The position numbers were made by a program, and so were the translations under genes. A DNA stretch of 63,891 bases from Aureimonas sp. AU4 (GTDB lineage: Bacteria > Pseudomonadota > Alphaproteobacteria > Rhizobiales > Rhizobiaceae), in the NCBI RefSeq assembly GCF_001463765.1, contig NZ_BBWK01000067.1, positions 1 to 63,891 of the forward strand, in the 5' to 3' direction. Position 1 is the stretch's first letter, and each line of letters begins with the position of its first letter. The notes under the pieces are model-generated. The model had not been told where the DNA came from. It did not search any database and saw only the letters and a program-made list of their open reading frames with translations. Positions 1-9,941 of the stretch are shown here, in pieces.

Positions 1-915
1 CGACGCCATCTCCTCGACCGCCGCCGACGCCTCCTCCGAGGCCGAGGCCTGCTCGCTCGAGCCGGACGACAGCTGCTCGGCGGTCGCCGCCGACTGCATG
101 GAGCCGGCCGCGACCTGCGAGGACGAGGCGTTCACCTCGCTGACGATGGTGCGCAGGTGGCCGCGCATGGCGTTCATCGCGGCCAGGAGATCGCCGATCT
201 CGTCGGCTCCGGCCCGGGCGTCGGCGCCCGACAGGTCGCCCCCGCCGATCTCGCGCGCCAGCGACACCGAGCGACCGAGACCCCGCCCGATCGTGATCGC
301 GATCCAGACCGCCGTCGCCGCGCCCAGCGCGATCGCGCCGCCGATGATCGCCAGAAGCAGCTTCATCGCGCCGTCGTAGCGCGCCTTGGCCTCGGCCACC
401 GTCGCCTGCGCCGCGCCGTCCTGGAGGGCGGACAGGGCGGCGATATCCCCGATCAGGTTCGCCATGTGCGGCGAGGCTTCCTTTTCCAGGACCGCGAGGG
501 CCGCCTCTTCGGATCCGCCCGCATGCGCCTCGACCGCACGGCGCGTGGCGTCGCGATAGGATGTCATGCTGGTACCCAACGTCGCGACGCGGTCCAGCGC
601 CAGCTGCGTGCGTCCCCGGTAGGTCTCGAGCTTGCGTACGCCCGCCTCCATGCTCGCCTCGGCCTCCTGGCGCAGCTGGGCGGCGCGCGCCGGGTCCGGG
701 GTCAGGAGGGCCCGGTTCATCAGGCGCCCGCCGTTCATGACGTCGGACCGGATCTCGCCGAGCAGCTTGGCCTGCTGGAAAGGACGGTCAATGAAGGCCT
801 CGAGGCGGGCCTGAGAGGCCTTGAGCTCCATCACGCCGAAATAGCCGACCAGTCCGGTCAGGGCGATCACCCCTGCGAAGCCGGCGATCAGTCGGGCCTT
901 GATGGTGAAGCGCAT
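1..915 (-). CDS. Methyl-accepting chemotaxis protein, N-terminal part (cut by window edge)
   Basis: Membrane chemoreceptor that would pass ligand signals to CheA/CheW. The frame is open from an ATG at 913-915 to base 1, about 305 residues with no stop. A first membrane helix lies at about residues 8-28, an extracytoplasmic helical region follows, a second membrane helix starts near residue 184 (LLLAIIGGAIALGAA), then HAMP (about 207-258) and the start of the methylated helix with Gln/Ala/Ser-rich heptads ([18 protein letters not shown]). The conserved hairpin tip that binds the kinase lies outside the window. It has the same general plan as the complete receptor at 27424-29487 but a different sensor region. 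The ligand cannot be inferred. The family call is firm; only the partial extent limits it. Confidence 0.9.
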   Translation of the reverse strand, partial: MRFTIKARLIAGFAGVIALTGLVGYFGVMELKASQARLEAFIDRPFQQAKLLGEIRSDVMNGGRLMNRALLTPDPARAAQLRQEAEASMEAGVRKLETYRGRTQLALDRVATLGTSMTSYRDATRRAVEAHAGGSEEAALAVLEKEASPHMANLIGDIAALSALQDGAAQATVAEAKARYDGAMKLLLAIIGGAIALGAATAVWIAITIGRGLGRSVSLAREIGGGDLSGADARAGADEIGDLLAAMNAMRGHLRTIVSEVNASSSQVAAGSMQSAATAEQLSSGSSEQASASEEASAAVEEMAS

Positions 916-1158
916 CGCTCTCGTTCCACGGTTGGATATCGCCCGTACGATGCCACGGGTTTTGTTCTCCACACGTTAAGATTGCCGAACTTCGATATCC
1001 TCCCGAGGACGACTGTCCCGAAGCGCCGCGACAGCTGGGCATTTGCGCAGGCATCCATATATTCGGAGGCAGACGCGGATCGGCGGCGGGCCGGTCCGCC
1101 CTCCCCCTCGCCAGCCGAACCCGCTGGCGCCTTCCATCCCGCCGATCCGTGGCGCTTC

Positions 1159-2541
1159 ATGTCCTCCACCTCCCATGACGGGCTGCCCCAGCCGGCCCGG
1201 TCCCTTGCCTTCGCGACGATCGCGCTCGCACTCTTCACCGCCGTGCTCGACGGGGCGATCGCCAACATTGCCCTCCCGCCCATCACGGCCCAGTTCGGCA
1301 TCCATCCGGCCGACGCTGTGTGGGTCGTCAACGGCTACCAGCTCGCCATCACCATGGCGCTCCTGCCGCTGGCCTCGCTCGGCGAGATCCTCGGCTACAA
1401 GCGCGTCTACCTCAGCGGGCTCGCGCTCTTCACGCTGGGCTCGGGCCTTTGCGCGCTGGCGCCCGACCTCCATTGGCTGGTCGCCGCGCGCGCCATCCAG
1501 GGCCTCGGCGCCGCCGGCATCATGAGCATCAACATCGCGCTCGTACGGTTCGTCTTCCCGCAAAGCCAGCTCGGCCGGGCGGTGGGCAACGTGGCGGTCG
1601 TGGTGGGCGTCTCGGCGGCGGCCGGTCCGACGGTGGCGGGTCTCATCCTGGCGGTCGCGCCCTGGCGGGCCCTGTTCCTGGTCAACGTGCCGATCGGCGC
1701 GCTGGCGCTCTTCGTCGGCTGGCGCACCCTGCCCCAGACGCCGCGCTCGGGCGCGCGCTTCGACGTTCGCAGCGCGGTCCTGAGCGCGGCGACCTTCGGC
1801 CTCCTGATCTCGGGCATCAACGACATCGGCCACGCCGACGGCGCGGGTCGCGCCGCGCTCCTGATCGCGGCGGGCGTCGCGGTCGGCATCGTGTTCGTGC
1901 GCTCGCAGCTCAGCTTGGCCGTGCCGATGCTGCCGGTCGACCTTCTGCGGCGACCCGTCTTCGCGCTGTCGGCGGTCTGCTCCGTCGGCTCCTTCGCGGC
2001 CCAGGCCATCGCCTTCGTGTCGCTGCCCTTCCTGTTCCACGACACGCTCGGCCGCAGCGCCTCGGAGACCGGCCTCCTGCTGACGCCCTGGCCCATCTCG
2101 ACCGCGATCGCGGCCTTCATCTCGGGGCGGCTGGCGGACCGCATGGCGCCGGGGCGGCTCGCGGCGGGCGGCCTGTTCCTGTTCTCGGCGGGCCTCGTCT
2201 CGCTCACCCTCATGCCCGCCTCGCCGGGCGATGCCGACCTCGTCTGGCGGCTGGCGCTGGCGGGCTTCGGCTTCGGCACGTTCCAAGCGCCCAACAACCG
2301 CCTCCTGATCACCAGCGCGCCGCGCGAGCGCGCGGGCGGGGCGAGCGGCATCCAGTCCACGGCACGCCTCGTCGGCCAGTCGCTCGGCGTCGCGATCCTC
2401 GCCAGCATCTTCGGCCTCGTGCCGGACGGCCCGATCCCGGTGGCACTCGGCCTGGCCGCGGCGCTCGCCGCGGCCGGCATCGTTCCAAGCGCCCTCCGGC
2501 AGGAGGAAGCCCGCCGCGAGGCGGCGCGCGTCGGGGCCTGA
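1159..2541 (+). CDS. MFS drug-exporter-like transporter (DHA2/EmrB-QacA type)
   Basis: Inner-membrane proton-driven exporter of 460 residues, probably for small toxic compounds. Hydrophobic helices run along the whole protein. The first carries LDGAIANIALPPI, a form of the DHA2 signature LDxTIVNVALP, followed by VNGYQLAITMALLPL and GEILGYKRVY, the MFS loop 2-3 motif. I chose the ATG at 1159 because family homology begins a few residues later; the longer upstream frame is not protein-like. It stands alone, 64 bp before the amylosucrase gene. The divergent chemoreceptor starts at 915, leaving a 243-bp promoter region. Nothing shows the substrate. Confidence is high for the family and low for any specific drug. 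Confidence 0.88.
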   Translation: MSSTSHDGLPQPARSLAFATIALALFTAVLDGAIANIALPPITAQFGIHPADAVWVVNGYQLAITMALLPLASLGEILGYKRVYLSGLALFTLGSGLCALAPDLHWLVAARAIQGLGAAGIMSINIALVRFVFPQSQLGRAVGNVAVVVGVSAAAGPTVAGLILAVAPWRALFLVNVPIGALALFVGWRTLPQTPRSGARFDVRSAVLSAATFGLLISGINDIGHADGAGRAALLIAAGVAVGIVFVRSQLSLAVPMLPVDLLRRPVFALSAVCSVGSFAAQAIAFVSLPFLFHDTLGRSASETGLLLTPWPISTAIAAFISGRLADRMAPGRLAAGGLFLFSAGLVSLTLMPASPGDADLVWRLALAGFGFGTFQAPNNRLLITSAPRERAGGASGIQSTARLVGQSLGVAILASIFGLVPDGPIPVALGLAAALAAAGIVPSALRQEEARREAARVGA

Positions 2542-2605
2542 CGCTCGCCCTCGCCCGTCGCCGTGCTATCGAGGCATCGGGAGAGGCACGGGGGAGCGGG
2601 CAGGC

Positions 2606-4531
<1,926 letters not shown>

Positions 4532-4699
4532 GATCACGTTTTGTTTCTCGACACGCGCAGCCGAGCGATCCCGCACGCATAACTTCCGGTAGCGGAATTC
4601 CGGCAATTTTCTAGCGAAATCAAGGCGGATTGAACCCTTGGCACGGCGCGCAGGCGGGTTCGTCGCTCGCCGGGGTCGCATGAAGGACGTCCTCCGATC

Positions 4700-4714
4700 T
4701 TAACCATTCGTTAA
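4700..4714. promoter_or_regulatory. Putative CtrA box (TTAA-N7-TTAA)
   Basis: TTAACCATTCGTTAA, 72 bp upstream of the RpfF-like gene start. It fits the TTAA-N7-TTAA target of the cell-cycle regulator CtrA known from alphaproteobacteria. The surrounding 100 bp is AT-rich compared with the window. The assignment is by pattern only. Confidence 0.5.
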
Positions 4715-4736
4715 GCTTCCCATGTTCGAAGCTTAA
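4711..4736. repeat. 8-bp perfect inverted repeat in the RpfF-like gene promoter
   Basis: TTAAGCTT at 4711-4718 and AAGCTTAA at 4729-4736 are a perfect inverted repeat with a 10-base spacer. A further AAGCTTTAA follows at about 4740-4748. The left arm shares its TTAA with the CtrA-like box, so the two sites would compete if both are bound. It is a candidate operator. Confidence 0.45.
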
Positions 4737-4785
4737 GAAAGCTTTAACGTTTCTCCTGCCCCTCCCTCCGGCACAGAGATCCGCC

Positions 4786-5715
4786 ATGAGCGACACGCTA
4801 CAACGACCGGTTGTCGACCGTCCGACCCCCATGCTTGCCCCCGTCGGCGTCGCCGACGCGATCCGCGCCCTCGCCGGCGACCTTCCCCAGGTCGACATCA
4901 GCTTCGAGCCCGCCCTTTCCCTTCTGTGGATCGACCTAGCGCCGGAGCCCAAGCCCGTCTTCACGATGGAGTGCATCGCCAGCGTCGCCGCCGTGCAGGA
5001 AGCGGTGATGGCCCATAATCTGGGCGGGCCGCTCGAGCCCGTGCGCTTCCTCGCCTATCGCGCCAAGGGCGAGGTCTTCTCGCTCGGCGGCGATCTCGAC
5101 TACTATCTCGGTTGCCTCGCCCGGGGCGACCGCCAGGGCCTGGAGCGCTACGCGCGCCTGGCCACGCAGGTCATCGAGCTGAACACCAACGGCCTGCGCG
5201 GGCAGGTCATCACGCTCAGCACGGTTCACGCCCGCGCGCTCGGCGGCGGCATCGATCCCGCGCGCGCCTGCAACGTCATGGTGGCCGAGGAGCGCGCGAG
5301 CTTCAGCTACCCGGAGGTTCACTACAACCACTTCCCGATCTCGGCCGTGCCCGTCCTGATACGGCGGGCGGGCGCGATCGAGGCCGAGCGCATCCTCACC
5401 TCGGGCGACGTCTACGCGCCCGAGGAGTTCCTGGCCAAGGGCGTGCTCGACGCCGTGGTGCCGGCGGGCGACGGCGAGGACTGGCTGCGCCGCTATGCGG
5501 AGAAGGCGGCCACCAGCCACCGCGCCCGCGTGATGCTGTTCGAGGCCTTCAACAGGCGGTTCGGCGATCTGCGCGCCGATCTCGCGGACGCCGCCGCCCT
5601 CTGGGTCGATCACATCATGAGCCTCAGCGCGGTGGAGGTGGCTAAGCTGCAGCGAATCGCCAACGCGCAGAACCGCATGCTGTCGCGCCGGGGCCGGGAC
5701 GCCGCCGCGGCCTGA
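4786..5715 (+). CDS. RpfF-like crotonase (diffusible signal factor synthase family)
   Basis: Crotonase-fold enzyme of 309 residues related to RpfF, which makes cis-2-unsaturated fatty-acid signals by dehydrating 3-hydroxyacyl-ACP and releasing the acid. The oxyanion-hole segment FSLGGDLDYY (98-107) is RpfF-like, rather than the plain enoyl-CoA hydratase form. The second active-site segment is ALGGGIDPARACNVMVAEE followed by SYPEV. Glu177 matches the second catalytic Glu of RpfF (Glu161). The position 20 residues earlier, Glu141 in RpfF, is Asp157 here. There is no signal peptide. The promoter carries a CtrA-like box and an inverted repeat. The next gene, 161 bp on, encodes a c-di-GMP-turnover protein, fitting a signalling role. 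A metabolic crotonase is the alternative. Confidence 0.75.
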   Translation: MSDTLQRPVVDRPTPMLAPVGVADAIRALAGDLPQVDISFEPALSLLWIDLAPEPKPVFTMECIASVAAVQEAVMAHNLGGPLEPVRFLAYRAKGEVFSLGGDLDYYLGCLARGDRQGLERYARLATQVIELNTNGLRGQVITLSTVHARALGGGIDPARACNVMVAEERASFSYPEVHYNHFPISAVPVLIRRAGAIEAERILTSGDVYAPEEFLAKGVLDAVVPAGDGEDWLRRYAEKAATSHRARVMLFEAFNRRFGDLRADLADAAALWVDHIMSLSAVEVAKLQRIANAQNRMLSRRGRDAAAA

Positions 5716-5876
5716 CGCGGCCATGGCGAGATTGCGGCCGGTCGCTTCCAACTTCCCGTTTCGGTTAACCCGACGCTAGGAGTCAGCTGCGATCATCGGC
5801 TGCAAGGCAGACACAAAAGAGCGCCGTCCGGCATCTGGTGGGAGACATCCGGGCGGCGCCGATGAAAGAAGCGGCT

Positions 5877-8267
5877 ATGAGGTTCACCGGTGCCTCCGCC
5901 CCGACGGTTCGCGCGGCCCAGGCCGTGCGGGCCGGGCGGCCCCCCAGGCGCAGACGGCCCCGCGATCTGGCCGCCTATCGCCACCTCGTGGGCACGCTCT
6001 TCTCCTCGCCCGCATCGCTTGCCATCTCGAACCTGATCGGCGTCTTCGTGCCGCTGTTCTGCTGGCACGTGACGAACGACGACGTGTTCCTGGCGCTCAC
6101 CGTGCTGACGGGGCTGACCTTCGGCGCCCGCATGGTCACAGTCTTGCGCTATACGCGCCAGCCCCACGATCTCGACACGCTGGCCCGCACGCGGGCCTGG
6201 GACCGCGAATTCCTGGCCGGGACCACGGTCTTCGCCATCCTGGTCGGCGCGAACTGCTATCTGGCTCTCGCCGGCACCGACAGCGTTCCGGCGCACATCC
6301 TCACGATCGTCGCCGGCATCGCCTTCGCCTCCGGCTTCGTCGCGCGCAACGCCGCCCGCCCGTTCTTCGTGATCCTGCAGATCGCCTGCCTGGCCGGCCC
6401 GATGGCCGCCGGTCTCGTGGTGGCGGGTCATCCCTACTATGCTGGGATCGGGGCCTTCATCGTCTTCTACGGCCTCACCAACGTGGTGATCACCTTTTCG
6501 ATCAACCGCAACCTCGTCGCCCTCGCCACGGCCCATCGCGAGGCGAACGAGCTCTCGCACCTCGCCAAGCGCGAGGCGGCCAAGCTGGATCTCGCCCTCA
6601 ACGCCATGGTGCAGGGCCTGGCGATGTTCGACGAGGCGGGGCGGCTTGAGGTCTGCAACACGCGCCACCAGGTTCTCTACGGCTTCGGCGGCCCGGACAC
6701 GGTGCCCGGCGCCTTCAACACCTTCCTGGAGGCGACCGTCCAGAACGGGATGCTGGCGCCCTCCACCGCCGAGCGGATCGGCGTGCTTGGCACCGAGGCG
6801 CTCACCACCCAGCGCCCGCAGGCCGCCGAGATCGAGACGCGGACCGGCGATGTGCTCGCGCTGTCGCTCGAGCCGACGCCCGAAGGGGGCGCCCTTCTCA
6901 CCACGGAGAACATCACGACCCGCAAGCGCGTGGCGGCCACGATCGAGCGCATGGCCAATACCGACAGTCTGACGGGTCTGCGCAACCGGTTCAGCTTCAA
7001 CCAGCGCCTGGTCGATGCCTGTCGTGAACCCGAAGGCCGGCCCTTCAGCCTCCTGTCGTTCGACATCGATAACTTCAAGTCCGTCAACGACAGCCTCGGG
7101 CACGGGGTCGGCGACGAGCTTCTGCTGCGCGTGGCCGAGCGGCTGCGGCGCCTCCTCGGCAGCGAGGGTATTATCGCGCGTTTCGGCGGCGACGAGTTCC
7201 TCGTCATCCTGCCCGAGGACGCCCCTGCGGCGCTGACCACGGCCCGGCGCCTGCTCGACGACTTCCGACTGCCCTTCGAGATCGACGGGCGCATCCTGCA
7301 CGTCACGGTCAGCATCGGCGTCGCGAGCTGGCCGACCCATGGCTCCGTGGCCGCCGAGATGATGAGCGCGGCCGACATGGCGCTCTACGCGGCGAAGGGC
7401 GCGGGCCGCAACGCGGCCGTCGTCTTCACGCGCGAGATGGCCGAAAGCATCCATTCCCGGCGCGCGCTGGAAGAGAACCTGCGCCTGGCATGGCGCGACC
7501 GGCGCTTCGCGCTCCACTACCAGCCGATCGTCGAGCTCGCCACCGGGCGCGTCGTCGCCTGCGAGGCGCTGATGCGCTGGCCGGTCGAGACCGGGGGGTT
7601 CGTCTCGCCCGCCGACTTCATTCCCCTCGCCGAGCAGATGGGGCTCATCGTGCCCATGGGCGCCTGGGCGATCCGGCAGGCCTGCCTCGACGCCGCCGCC
7701 TGGCCGATCGAGGCCGACGTCGCGGTGAACGTCTCCGCGATCCAGTTCCGCGATCCCGACGATCTCGTGCGCAGCGTCGAGATCGCGCTGGCCGACAGCG
7801 GCCTTGCCCCCGCGCGCCTCGAGCTGGAGGTGACCGAATCGCTTCTGATCGACGATGCCGAGGAGACGCTGGCCGCCATGCGCCGCCTGCGCGCGCTCGG
7901 CGTGAAGTTGGCGCTCGACGACTTCGGCACGGGCTACGCCTCGATCGGCTATCTCGCGCGCTATCCCTTCACCAAGGTCAAGATCGACCGCTCCTTCGCG
8001 CAGCTGGTGGCAAGCGACGACACGTCCCGCGCCATCATCGAGACCATCTGCGCGCTCGCCCACCGCTTCGACCTGACCGTCGTGGTGGAAGGCATAGAGA
8101 CCTGTACGCAGGCGAACGAGATCGCCCGCCTGGGCGCGGAACAGGCCCAAGGCTATCTCTTCGCCAAGCCGCTCGACATGACGGGACTGCATGCGTTGCT
8201 GGAGCGTCCGGGCCTTCGCTTGCCGCTCGCCACCACTGCGGAAGCGGATCGCGCTCTTCCCGCGTAG
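5877..8267 (+). CDS. Membrane PAS-GGDEF-EAL c-di-GMP-turnover protein
   Basis: Bifunctional-looking enzyme that may both make and degrade the second messenger c-di-GMP. About five or six membrane helices occupy the first 210 residues, followed by a coiled linker and a PAS-like domain (LALNAMVQGLAMFDEAGRL), a GGDEF domain with intact GGDEF at 437-441, and an EAL domain with CEALMRW, LEVTES, DDFGTGYAS, KIDRSF and VVEGIET all present. The RxxD inhibitory site expected five residues before GGDEF is absent, so product inhibition may be missing. The start is uncertain: ATG 5877 follows AAAGAAG, but ATG 5862 and GTG 5838 are in frame. It lies downstream of the RpfF-like gene and may share its transcript. 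Confidence 0.9.
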   Translation: MRFTGASAPTVRAAQAVRAGRPPRRRRPRDLAAYRHLVGTLFSSPASLAISNLIGVFVPLFCWHVTNDDVFLALTVLTGLTFGARMVTVLRYTRQPHDLDTLARTRAWDREFLAGTTVFAILVGANCYLALAGTDSVPAHILTIVAGIAFASGFVARNAARPFFVILQIACLAGPMAAGLVVAGHPYYAGIGAFIVFYGLTNVVITFSINRNLVALATAHREANELSHLAKREAAKLDLALNAMVQGLAMFDEAGRLEVCNTRHQVLYGFGGPDTVPGAFNTFLEATVQNGMLAPSTAERIGVLGTEALTTQRPQAAEIETRTGDVLALSLEPTPEGGALLTTENITTRKRVAATIERMANTDSLTGLRNRFSFNQRLVDACREPEGRPFSLLSFDIDNFKSVNDSLGHGVGDELLLRVAERLRRLLGSEGIIARFGGDEFLVILPEDAPAALTTARRLLDDFRLPFEIDGRILHVTVSIGVASWPTHGSVAAEMMSAADMALYAAKGAGRNAAVVFTREMAESIHSRRALEENLRLAWRDRRFALHYQPIVELATGRVVACEALMRWPVETGGFVSPADFIPLAEQMGLIVPMGAWAIRQACLDAAAWPIEADVAVNVSAIQFRDPDDLVRSVEIALADSGLAPARLELEVTESLLIDDAEETLAAMRRLRALGVKLALDDFGTGYASIGYLARYPFTKVKIDRSFAQLVASDDTSRAIIETICALAHRFDLTVVVEGIETCTQANEIARLGAEQAQGYLFAKPLDMTGLHALLERPGLRLPLATTAEADRALPA

Positions 8268-8352
8268 AAGGGGGTGGACAGCTCGAAAGGCTCTGCCTAT
8301 AAGGCGCCCACTCCTCGCGGAAACGAAGCCTTCGGCGCTTTCCCGCAGAGGC

Positions 8353-8428
8353 GCCCGGGTAGCTCAGTTGGTAGAGCATGCGACTGAAAATCGCAGTGTC
8401 GGCGGTTCGACTCCGTCCCCGGGCACCA
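8353..8428 (+). tRNA. tRNA-Phe (GAA)
   Basis: 76-base cloverleaf with GCCCGGG/CCCGGGC acceptor arms, D-arm AGCTCAGTTGGTAGAGC, anticodon GAA at 8386-8388 in loop CTGAAAA, T-arm GGTTCGACTCC and an encoded CCA. The following 244 bases (8429-8672) contain no gene that I can support. Confidence 0.96.
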
Positions 8429-8672
8429 CCGTTTTTTCCGTCACGTTCGCTTGCTCGGGCCTCAGCGCCTCCTAGCTGTCCCGGCTCGTTGCGCCTGCGG
8501 ATGACGCGCTCCGATCGTCGGTTGCGCCTTGCGCGTCGGAACCAGACTGATACAGGAACCATCCGGCTACCTTACCGGTAGGCGGACCGCTCCGCTGGCT
8601 TGTCGTGCCCCGGCCGACTGGCGCCTTCCCTGCCGTTCGTGAGGCGGTCCGCCCGCCGGAAGTGCCGACGTC

Positions 8673-9932
8673 GTGACCGCATCCTCAGAGGCCGCCCAGT
8701 CCCCGCCCGCTCCCAGCGAGGACAAGTACGCCGCCTTCCGCAACAACCGCTTCCTGCGCTACTGGCTCGCGCGGCTTCTCGCCTCCTTCGCGGTTCAGAT
8801 CGTGTCGGTCTCGGTCGGCTGGCAGATCTACGCGCTGACGCGCGATCCGCTCGATCTCGGCTTCGTTGGCCTCTGCCAGTTCCTGCCCGCCCTCGTCCTG
8901 GTGCTGGTGACGGGCGCGGCGGCCGACCGCTACTCGCGCCGCTGGATCATGGGACTGTCGATCCTGGTCGAGACCCTGGGCGCGGCCACGCTCCTCGCCC
9001 TCACCTATCTTGAGCTCGTCTCGCCGCTTCCCGTCTTCGCGATCCTCGTCGTCTTCGGCATCGCGCGTGCCTTCTTCGGCCCGGCGGCCTCCTCGCTGGT
9101 GGTCAACCTCGTGTCGCGCGACGAGCTTGCCAACGCCATCGCCTGGAACTCCTCGTCCTGGCAGATCGCCTCGATCGTCGGACCGGTGGCAGGCGGCCTC
9201 CTCTACGGCGTGTCCTCGCATCTCGCCTACGGCGTCGCGGTCGCGATGTTCGCGGTCGCCGCCGTGCTGATCCTGTCGATCCACGTCGCCGCGCACCGGC
9301 GCTCCGAGGAGCCAGCGAGCCTCGAGACGGTGGTGGCGGGCTTCCGCTACATATGGGGCGAGAAGGTGGTGCTCGGCGCGATCTCGCTCGACCTTTTCGC
9401 GGTGCTGCTCGGCGGCGCGGTGGCGCTGATGCCCGTCTTCGCGCACGACGTCCTCGACGTCGGGCCGTGGGGCCTTGGCCTCCTTCGCGCCGCGCCCGGC
9501 ATCGGCGCACTCGCGGTCGCCGTGTTTCTCGCCACCCATCCGATCCGCGACCGGGCGGGCCTCGTGATGTTCCTGTTCGTGGCGCTCTTCGGCGCCTTCA
9601 CGGTTCTGTTCGGCCTGTCGACGACGCCCTGGCTGTCGATCCTCGCGCTCATTCTCATGGGCGCCTCCGACATGATCTCCGTCTATATCCGCGAGATCCT
9701 GCTCCAGCTCTGGACGCCGGACGAGGTGCGCGGGCGCGTCAACGCCGTGAACCAGGTCTTCGTCGGCGCCTCCAACGAACTCGGCGAGTTCCGCGCCGGG
9801 CTCATGGCGTTCTGGATCGGGGCCGTTCCCGCCGTGGTGATCGGCGGCATGGCGACGGTCGCCATCGCCGGCATCTGGTCGGCGGCCTTCCCGCAGTTGC
9901 GCCAGGCGCGCAGCCTCGCCGCGCGCGACTGA
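8673..9932 (+). CDS. MFS exporter (EntS/MFS_3-like)
   Basis: Inner-membrane transporter of 419 residues with about 12 hydrophobic helices, of the MFS_3 group that includes the enterobactin exporter EntS. Features seen are NNRFLRYWLARLLAS at the start of helix 1, GAAADRYSRRWIM in the loop 2-3 position, and the second-half VYIREILLQLWTPDEVRGRVNAVNQ, a segment typical of this group (WTPDELRGRVxAV). The start is a GTG at 8673. No siderophore synthesis or receptor genes are near, so the substrate is unknown. It stands alone between tRNA-Phe and the convergent sthA gene, with only 9 bp between the two stop codons. Confidence 0.85.
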   Translation: MTASSEAAQSPPAPSEDKYAAFRNNRFLRYWLARLLASFAVQIVSVSVGWQIYALTRDPLDLGFVGLCQFLPALVLVLVTGAAADRYSRRWIMGLSILVETLGAATLLALTYLELVSPLPVFAILVVFGIARAFFGPAASSLVVNLVSRDELANAIAWNSSSWQIASIVGPVAGGLLYGVSSHLAYGVAVAMFAVAAVLILSIHVAAHRRSEEPASLETVVAGFRYIWGEKVVLGAISLDLFAVLLGGAVALMPVFAHDVLDVGPWGLGLLRAAPGIGALAVAVFLATHPIRDRAGLVMFLFVALFGAFTVLFGLSTTPWLSILALILMGASDMISVYIREILLQLWTPDEVRGRVNAVNQVFVGASNELGEFRAGLMAFWIGAVPAVVIGGMATVAIAGIWSAAFPQLRQARSLAARD

Positions 9933-9941
9933 CCGGCGGCC

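Noticed and set aside
5758-5790. TTAA element after the RpfF-like gene as a second CtrA box
   Set aside because: Only one TTAA half is present at the required spacing.
5793-8192. 799-codon minus-strand frame opposite the GGDEF-EAL gene
   Set aside because: Antisense shadow; the plus frame carries all conserved motifs.
8429-8672. Possible small gene after tRNA-Phe
   Set aside because: Frames are short, overlap each other, lack ribosome sites and read as low-complexity.
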